In this document: one piece after another, positions 56,901 to 64,000 of the stretch | Layout of the letters: the number at the start of each line of letters is the position of its first letter | Numbering within the stretch: position 1 is the stretch's first letter | Assembly: GCA_011009095.1 (NCBI GenBank) | Contig: VTPC01090697.1 | Location: forward strand, 207,845 to 271,844 | Length of the DNA: 64,000 bases | Source of the DNA: Ignelater luminosus | Taxonomy: Eukaryota > Arthropoda > Insecta > Coleoptera > Elateridae | Reading direction: 5' to 3' | The notes under the pieces: generated by a model | Seen by the model: the letters and a program-made list of their open reading frames with translations, nothing else | Database searches by the model: none | Told to the model about the DNA's origin: nothing | Made by a program: the position numbers and the translations under genes

Positions 56901-59900
56901 TGTAATGTTATTTTAAAATTCGCACTAAATCCGCCCCTGTTCTTCAATTTCGTTCGGATATTTGTTTTCTTGATGCGCAATATTTGAATTGCTTCATTAA
57001 ACGAATGTTTGTCATAATGTTATTTTAAAGAATTAATATTTTTGTGGTCTCGACACCTAGACTCCAGTAGACGTGTCTTTCGTTGATTTCCAATATCAAA
57101 TTCCCAGAATCATTAGTTGCAATATTGCAGTCACACAGTCTCGGGGAAGTCAAATTTAAACTAGCGAATCTACAAGTAAAATTTTCTATTGTCGCATAAA
57201 GAGTNNNNNNNNNNNNNNNNNNNNNNNNNNNNNNNNNNNNNNNNNNNNNNNNNNNNNNNNNNNNNNNNNNNNNNNNNNNNNNNNNNNNNNNNNNNNNNNN
57301 NNNNNNNNNNNNNNNNNNNNNNNNNNNNNNNNNNNNNNNNNNNNNNNNNNNNNNNNNNNNNNNNNNNNNNNNNNNNNNNNNNNNNNNNNNNNNNNNNNNN
57401 NNNNNNNNNNNNNNNNNNNNNNNNNNNNNNNNNNNNNNNNNNNNNNNNNNNNNNNNNNNNNNNNNNNNNNNNNNNNNNNNNNNNNNNNNNNNNNNNNNNN
57501 NNNNNNNNNNNNNNNNNNNNNNNNNNNNNNNNNNNNNNNNNNNNNNNNNNNNNNNNNNNNNNNNNNNNNNNNNNNNNNNNNNNNNNNNNNNNNNNNNNNN
57601 NNNNNNNNNNNNNNNNNNNNNNNNNNNNNNNNNNNNNNNNNNNNNNNNNNNNNNNNNNNNNNNNNNNNNNNNNNNNNNNNNNNNNNNNNNNNNNNNNNNN
57701 NNNNNNNNNNNNNNNNNNNNNNNNNNNNNNNNNNNNNNNNNNNNNNNNNNNNNNNNNNNNNNNNNNNNNNNNNNNNNNNNNNNNNNNNNNNNNNNNNNNN
57801 NNNNNNNNNNNNNNNNNNNNNNNNNNNNNNNNNNNNNNNNNNNNNNNNNNNNNNNNNNNNNNNNNNNNNNNNNNNNNNNNNNNNNNNNNNNNNNNNNNNN
57901 NNNNNNNNNNNNNNNNNNNNNNNNNNNNNNNNNNNNNNNNNNNNNNNNNNNNNNNNNNNNNNNNNNNNNNNNNNNNNNNNNNNNNNNNNNNNNNNNNNNN
58001 NNNNNNNNNNNNNNNNNNNNNNNNNNNNNNNNNNNNNNNNNNNNNNNNNNNNNNNNNNNNNNNNNNNNNNNNNNNNNNNNNNNNNNNNNNNNNNNNNNNN
58101 NNNNNNNNNNNNNNNNNNNNNNNNNNNNNNNNNNNNNNNNNNNNNNNNNNNNNNNNNNNNNNNNNNNNNNNNNNNNNNNNNNNNNNNNNNNNNNNNNNNN
58201 NNNNAATTGGATTCAAACCAAATTAAGTGAAGCGATCCTCTTAGAAAAAAAGAGATCGGACTGGAGAAATCGTAATTTCTTAGTGTCAGAGACGCGCAAT
58301 AGTCGCGGAAGAAAGTGGTTTGTTTGCCAACAGCAAGGCTTATAAATTTCGTTATCGTGGGGAATGTATAACCCAAATATAATTACGCTGGTGTCCTCCA
58401 GGAAGCAGAAATTGTAGAGGTTAGAAACGCAACAATTTTGGTTCCGTTGGTGTAGCATCTGTGTGTATACTACATTTTGGAAGCTCCGCAAAATTTTAAT
58501 AGTGCTTGAGACTCAGTGATTTTCGTTTATAAAATTGTGTGTAAACGCCTGGATTTTGTTCTTATGTTTTTTTTGTGATTAACGTAAAATAAGTGGTTGT
58601 TCTTCGAAATTAAAGTTTTCTGAATTAGTGGATCTAGCTGCCTTTCGTCGGAAAACAGAGGTCTGCACATACCTTCTGGAAGAAAGAATTCCTGTATAAG
58701 TAAGAAAGAAAACCTGCTATGTTTTATTATATGAATTTTAATGTTTAAAGACTAGGAGAACGTCGAACTTTGTGAAATACTTTATACGAAAACTTTGCTT
58801 AGACAGGATCAGTTTCGTATTGTTTTATTGAATCATAATTTTTTTTTAAGTAACTTTTTAACTAATTTGTAACAGGAACGTTCCCAGGTAATTTTAGCTG
58901 GTGTTTGATAAATTGTTGCAACAAAATTACTAACTTGGCAATCATTTCTTTGTTCTTAAATGTAAAGTTCAGTTGTCAATATTTAACAATTTATGGTCAA
59001 GTTTACCTTAGTCGGGTTAATTCATATTTGAATTTTGATCTTTTGTGTTCTATTTTAAAATTTTAACGTAACAGAATCATTTCGCTTTGTTTATTGTAAT
59101 AATTTGTTTTTCTTATAGTTTGTTTCTGTTTTTATTATTTTATCGATTCTGTTCTCCAAAGATAAATTAATTTATGCCTCTTATTGATATTCTTTTGTAG
59201 TGTTATTTTGTTATTGTCTTTGTATTTTCGTTTGTGTGTGTTTGACTCATTTTTTTTATTATCATTATTGTTTTAATAAATGTAAGTAAGGTCGACTTCT
59301 TGTATTTTTGTTTTTGTAAGTGGATCTCTGGTCCAGACAAGCAGCGTTAATATCATTATTTTGTTCTTTTGGCTATCAAAAAGCACGTAGTGTACATTCC
59401 AAATTTCAATTATAGACTAGATATCTTTGCGCAAGGGAGAAGTAAATATTGAATTGGCATTTCTCTCTTGTATCGTTTTAAAAGAAGGAAGTCTTCAGAG
59501 GACTTCCTTAGCAAAATTAAGTAAGACAAATCAAGTGCTTATACAGTGTTTATTTTGTGTATGGAGTTTCATTGGTGAAACGTCAGAGCGAGTTTTAATA
59601 GAGCTTCCACGAGGTAAGTTACACACAGGGTGAGGCTTCGTAAGAGGCCTATATACAGGGTGTCGGATTCACGAGTAGTTGCGTGACCGACCATCAGGAC
59701 CCTTCGATCTACGACTGCTGGCGCCCTCTTTTACGACAATCTATTAGTTTAATAAGAGGTTTAGAAAACGGTGAGCTTCTCTTTGTGAGAAATTAGCCAA
59801 GTCTATTTAAGAATCCACCTCATCTGCGGCATGAGCTACGGGATCTAACATCTACCATTGGTCTGGACGGGACTTGTGCATACCTTTGAGCACTGGCCCG

Positions 59901-59905
59901 TTACA
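56901..59905 (+). mobile_element. Solo LTR, family A, copy 3 (contains assembly gap)
   Basis: Begins TGTAATGTTATTTTAAAATT and ends GCACTGGCCCGTTACA, flanked by CGGT on both sides (56897-56900 and 59906-59909). It contains the 1000-N gap at 57205-58204. Outside the gap it is very close to copy 1, and it keeps the ~220 bp that copy 1 lost (59104-59325). It is inserted in the integrase region of the - strand gypsy element. Confidence 0.88.
57205..58204. other. Assembly gap, 1000 Ns
   Basis: Exactly 1000 N inside solo LTR copy 3. Comparison with copy 1, where the two flanks are separated by 159 bp (43027-43185), indicates the true missing length is probably about 160 bp. Confidence 0.9.
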
Positions 59906-60166
59906 CGGTAAGGTTGTGATGTACATTATCATAATACGTAGTTTCCTACCAACGGTGATGTATGCTGGCGAAAAATTAGTTGCAATAGTAGGAGTAGAAT
60001 TCATTGCAAATCTTATTGCTGGTAATTTGGACATCCAATCATTATGTTGGTCTTCAGAAAGTTGTATCTTAAGATCTCGGTGTTTTCTTTCTACTGGATT
60101 CGCTTCTGGATGATACATTGGGATGAGAGATTGGTGTATCCCAAAACAATGGGATACATACTGCAT
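59852..60166 (-). pseudogene. gypsy integrase C-terminal part (interrupted)
   Basis: Open frame of the - strand gypsy with MYHPEANPVERKHRDLKIQL and RFAMNSTPTIATNFSPAYI, the late-Glu and 'aRfaiNss.h.aTg.sPayl.fGRel' blocks of retroviral-type integrases. The frame runs into the solo LTR beyond 59905, so its last codons are LTR sequence. Part of the 56439-62960 element. Confidence 0.8.
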
Positions 60167-62406
60167 CAGAAAACTTATAAACTGAACTCCTTTATCAGAA
60201 ATCCCCTTGCGAGGTACACCATATCGAAAAAAATTTCATCGATGAGAACTTTACCACATGTTTCAGCAGTAGCTTCCGTAAGAGGAAACATTTCGACCCA
60301 TTTATCTGCGATATCTTCGATAATAAAGATCCGCCTGTGCCCTGTTGGAGTCGTTGGCAAAGGACCGAAAAGATCAATGGCGATAATTTCAAATCGTTAG
60401 GCAGGTACAGGGGTTCTTAACAATCCTGCTGGCTTCAGAGTATCAACTTTGATTCTTTGACATTCTACACAATTTCTCACATGCTTTTCTATATCTTGTC
60501 GTATACCAGGCCAAAAATATCTAGAAGATATCTTCTGGAAGGTTTTGTCTATACCATAATCTTGAGCTTCAGGTTTATCATAGTATTCATGAAGAATTTT
60601 CTGTCATTCTTCCTTCGGAATGACTAACTGTGCACCATCGTCTAACTCAGCTGGTTAAGAACGGTACAAGATACCATTGTTCATGAGATAACGTCGGTCC
60701 AACCAATTGGCGAGGTCTGGCGTTCTACTAGGACCTTTAAAACATTCAAAGATTTTTCTTACATCTGGATCTTCAAGTTTGGACCCATGATGAGGCAATT
60801 GCAAAGATACTGTACATAAAAAACAAAGGTTGTCATCCTCTTCTGTATGGATGGAACGGGACAACGTATCTGCAATAACATTGGATTTTTCTGAAACTTA
60901 GCTAATTTTAATATTATAAGACTGGGGAGCGAGTGCCCATCTGGCCAATCTTCTTAGACGACTTGAGGGATAACAACCATCGTAACGGTTGATGGTCAAA
61001 AGCAATTTCCACTTCATTATCCTCGATATACCCACAAAACTTGTGACAGGCCCATACGATAACTAAAGCTTCTCGTTGGGTTGTATCATATTTTCTTTCG
61101 GTTGGTGTCATGAGGCGACTTGTATACTCAACGGGCTTCTCTTCATACCCCTCCCCTTAGAGTAGCACAGCTTCCAAGGCATATCCACTGGCATCTGTTC
61201 GAATCTTGAAAGGTGACGATTCGTCCGCTTGTTGAAGTGTGGAAAGAGGGATCAGTGCTTTCTTCAATTGATCGAAGGCTCTAGATTGACTTTCTGTTTA
61301 TTCCCACTTCGCATTCTTCTTAAACAGTTGGTCAGTGGCTTAACCACTTAAGAAAAATTTGGAACGAATCTTCGAAAATTTTTTATCAATAAAAATCTTT
61401 GCATTCTTAATAAAATCAGTTTCGAGTAAAGTACGACCTTTGACGGAATCTGGGAATACAATAAATGTCGTAGGGATCATACGGCCTTGAATTTTAACAT
61501 TAACTGTAGTATAAAGTACTTTTTTACTTCTTATTTTCTCGTCTGCTCATTTCTTTTTGTTCAAACGACTGTTTCTTTTCTAACAATATCTGGTACAATC
61601 GGTAACCAGTTACACTTTGTCTCGCTCCCATATCAATTAAACCACAACCAACACAACCATTTACATCTATTAATAAAATGGGCCCCTCTTTCGGACGAGG
61701 AGGTTCCCCGAATTGTTTCAAATAGAAAGAGAAAATGTCAATGGTACTCACAGATGTTTCTTTGTTGTTCGTACTGGATGATTTACATTTAAAACACGCA
61801 CTCTTTATTACACCTGGAGGGCCGAATCTATAACAAGAAAACATAGCTTTTTTTGGAGTGTCTGATTTCTCAACACGTTCCACTTTAGCTTTAATTCTTA
61901 CCACATCGGTTGGTACGTTATTATTTGGCTTGAATAATTTACGACACTTCAATTGTGTGCCGAAAATTCTTACAGTCACATTTAGGTCGTTCAGTTCGGT
62001 TCACCAAGTTTTCTATTTAGCGTTTTTTGAGTTTAGGTTTTATCTTGGTTTGTATTTCTTCGGAAAAGGTGTTTTCGATCACTCTGGCTCGATTTGATAA
62101 TTCATCAGATGTCTTGATGGAATCACGACAAAGACGTTTGCGGATTCTAAGAGACAAAAGACCATATGTCATGTCTAATTGAACATCTTCAGGTAAAGTA
62201 GAAGATAATTGTGCAAACAGTGATCTAATTCGGCAAATAAAAATATCAGTGGGGGTTAAATCATCCTGTTGATGATCAAAGATTTCTCTATAAATCCTGT
62301 ATGGAGGTATCTTTACTCCAAATGTACTACGAAGACGATCGATTGCATTATCAAAGGAAATAACTTGATCTTTAATACCATTCCACCAAGTAGCAGCTAA
62401 ATCAGG

Positions 62407-62709
62407 TCATAAAAATGCGATCCCTTTCTTAACATTTTCATCAGAGACATTTGCACAGTCTTTATAAAAAGTTACTGCCTTAATAAATGCCTCTACATCT
62501 AATTCTAAAGTTTCATTAAAGGTTTGATGACAATTAACAAATGATCCTACCTGATGTATCGATGCACCTTGGCTTGAACGTGTATTGGGTATTGGCCTTG
62601 GCTGAATAGCAGATATCATTTCTTGAAATTGCTCTTGCGACAACATTACAGGTGGTTGAACTGCTATTGTATCGTGTGCTTCTTCATTTCTTTGTTTAGG
62701 TTTAGTCAT
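62407..62709 (-). pseudogene. gypsy gag N-terminal part
   Basis: Start of the gag frame of the - strand gypsy, ATG at 62709, 41 bp inside the right LTR edge at 62751. It encodes LSQEQFQEMISAIQPRPIPN, then FNETLELDVEAFIKAVTFYK. After a stop at 62407 the gag continues as ATWWNGIKDQVISFDNAIDR, typical of Ty3/gypsy capsid regions. Nonfunctional because of the stop and later frameshifts. Confidence 0.75.
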
Positions 62710-62750
62710 CTTTAATACTAAAAGTAACAGGCCACGAGTTGGGCGGCAAT

Positions 62751-62960
62751 TGTAGGATTTTTTATTTCCTATTCTTAAAAAAAGATAAAGTTTATTGTGT
62801 GGATTCTACTGTTTTTTCATTCGAAGACGCCTTTATTTATTCAATGAAAAGAAGCAGAACACATTTCTTTGTTTTAGAACTCAAAAGAAAAGAACAATAA
62901 TAATATCATAAAAATAAAATGAATAAATTTTATTATAACAATGAAAACTGAATGTATTTA
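62751..62960 (-). repeat. Right LTR (5' LTR) of the - strand gypsy
   Basis: Pairs with 56439-56680. Begins TGTAGGATTTTTTATTTCC. Similarity to the left copy fades at about 62960, close to where the Jockey element begins, so the outer end may be cut by that insertion. Confidence 0.72.
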
Positions 62961-63089
62961 ACGTGCACACACATTGCGTCATATCATGCATCCACGCTTA
63001 CTTACACTGCCACACTATCCAGGCCATTCTTCTTTTACTCATAAAATGAAGGCGCATGCACCCTTCTACATCTGCGAGTTAAGTAACCT

Positions 63090-64000
63090 GTGGAGGTGTT
63101 ACAATCATACTATCCATTCCAGCAATTCTGCCAGAGATGGAAGTATGATTATAATAAAACAAAGCATAAACCATTTTGAAAACTGCAATATTCAAACAGA
63201 AAAAAGAAACAGATGACTGCATCTACAATTCTAACAAAGAGGCGTGAATTAACGGTAACATCAGTTTACTTTCCACCTCGGCACGACCTGAAGAAGGAAG
63301 ACTATAAAATAATATTACAGGAACTTGGTAACAACTTTATATGAGGAAGCGATTTCAATGCCAAAAACAATGTATGGGGCTCTAACATTATAACAAAAGG
63401 TACTGAACTCCTAAAGGCAATAAAAAACTGTGACGGTCAACGTGCTGGCCTACAGACATGATAAAAGTTCCAGACCTTCTGGACTTTTTTTATTACAAAA
63501 AACATTTCTACAAATTATGTGAAAATTGACGATAGATATGATCTGTCATTAGATCATTCTTCAATTATACTAATCCTGAGTGAAACCATACTCAACAAAG
63601 AAAGCAAACCAACTTTAACTGATCATACCACTGATTGGTATGGTTTTAAGAAGAGTTGGACACAAAAATAGAACTTAATGTACCACTTAGAAAGGCAGAA
63701 CAACCACATCATGAAACCGAACAATTTGCCGTAGACATACATCAGGCAGCATGGGACAATACCAAAGAAATAACCAAGAAAACAGTACGTGTTAGTTATG
63801 CGCAAGAGATTAGGGCACTAGTCAAAGAGAAAAGGAAGGCAAGAAAAAAATAGCAGATAATGAGAACCATCATCAAACAAACTTAGCACAACAACTAAAA
63901 CGAGAAATCAACAAAATTAAAAATGAATCAGTTGGAAATTACTTACAACAACTAAGTGGTGATGAAAGCGCCGAATATTCATTGTGACGAACCACAAGAA
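63090..64000 (+). mobile_element. Jockey LINE, endonuclease part, runs off the window
   Basis: + strand. From about 63215 it encodes RELTVTSVYFPPRHDLKKED, then GSDFNAKNNVWGSNIITKGT, LDFFITKNISTNYVKIDD and LSLDHSSIILILSE, the ordered endonuclease motifs of Jockey-clade elements (the Asn of 'GDxNAKH' and the 'SxDHSP'-type pair are recognisable). Frameshifts and stops are present (for example before 63340). The RT should follow beyond the window edge. A short inverted repeat (AATCATACT ... AGTATGATT, 63105-63152) lies at its left side. Confidence 0.75.

Larger units (their letters stand above)
56439..62960 (-). mobile_element. Ty3/gypsy retrotransposon with both LTRs, - orientation, decayed
   Basis: LTR copies at 56439-~56680 and 62751-~62960 both begin TGTAGGATTT and share TTATTCAATGAAAAGAAGCA and a TTTTATTATAACAATGAAAA stretch. 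Next to the right LTR, 62730-62748 read on the - strand gives TGCCGCCCAACTCGTGGCC, a plausible tRNA primer-binding site (Lys-type, inferred). Reading right to left: gag from 62709 (MTKPKQRNEEAHD); a zinc-knuckle-like CYRFGPPGVIKSAC and protease (CGLIDMGARQSVTGY) at 61979-61524; RNase H at 61330-60914 (FDHQPLRWL); integrase at 60660-59906, continuing left of the inserted LTR with CIPEITPYLLSIPK and a purine tract near 56775-56795. The RT catalytic core is deleted. Solo LTR copy 3 is inserted at 56901-59905. Confidence 0.85.

Noticed and set aside
57170-58376. Three long open frames across the N gap
   Set aside because: They are artefacts of translating Ns as open sequence; the flanks are LTR.
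1-64000. CRISPR arrays, operons or bacterial/phage insert
   Set aside because: No spaced repeats of that kind, no prokaryotic gene packing; all features are eukaryotic.

Overview
The window looks like a stretch of an insect (arthropod) nuclear genome. It is AT-rich, its genes have short GT-AG introns, and its repeats are typical arthropod transposons: Jockey and RTE LINEs, Ty3/gypsy, Ty1/copia, piggyBac and pogo. The insect order cannot be fixed from sequence alone. There is one run of exactly 1000 Ns (57205-58204).

The host content is a tandem cluster of gustatory (chemo)receptor genes of the 7TM_7 family, all on the + strand. In order they are: the last two exons of one gene (219-439); a complete four-exon gene (9634-11081); a complete four-exon gene whose first intron is 8.36 kb long (exon 1 at 23354-24340, exons 2-4 at 32697-33132); a truncated exon-1 relic (about 33740-33868); a decayed exon-1 relic (about 40085-40406); and two intact large first exons (41181-42185 and 54445-55443). 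I found no C-terminal exons after either of the last two inside the window. The complete genes share one plan: a large exon 1 of about 330 codons, then exons of 69 bp, 90 bp and 72-87 bp, all joined in phase 0. The last exon carries the TYhhhhhQF-type signature. Between the first two receptors lie two intact poly-C2H2 zinc-finger genes on the - strand (5699-6985 and 7535-8554), with several finger relics around them.

Nearly everything else is transposon debris. 1.1-4.4 kb: Jockey-type LINE (-). 13.5-15.0 kb: pogo/Tigger transposase (-). 15.2-18.2 kb: Ty3/gypsy (+). 18.15-19.0 kb: Jockey (-). 19.65-21.84 kb: RTE (+). 24.4-32.5 kb, inside a receptor intron: piggyBac (-), then a copia (+) that contains both a TIR-bounded insert and an RTE (-), then a gypsy (-). 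34.6-37.7 kb: a second RTE family (-). 42.7-44.7, 45.9-48.2 and 56.9-59.9 kb: three solo LTRs of one family, each with a perfect 4-bp target duplication. 45.1-48.6 kb: a minisatellite of about 140 bp period, split by the second solo LTR. 50.3-52.2 kb: Jockey (-). 53.6-53.8 kb: gypsy RNase H scrap. 56.4-62.96 kb: a gypsy (-) with both LTRs, split by the third solo LTR. 63.1-64.0 kb: Jockey (+) running off the window end. No CRISPR, operon, rRNA or convincing tRNA was seen.

The most interesting feature is the receptor layout from 33.7 kb onward. Four successive exon-1 copies (two relics, two intact) are not separated by C-terminal exons. One relic is followed by intron sequence that runs straight into the upstream region of the next first exon. 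That is what a locus with alternative first exons spliced to shared 3' exons would look like, as known for Drosophila Gr39a, Gr23a and Gr28b. The shared exons would lie beyond the right edge. The receptors also share an N-terminal Cys/His spacing (C-x2-C-x20-C-x-H) that I do not know from the general family description.
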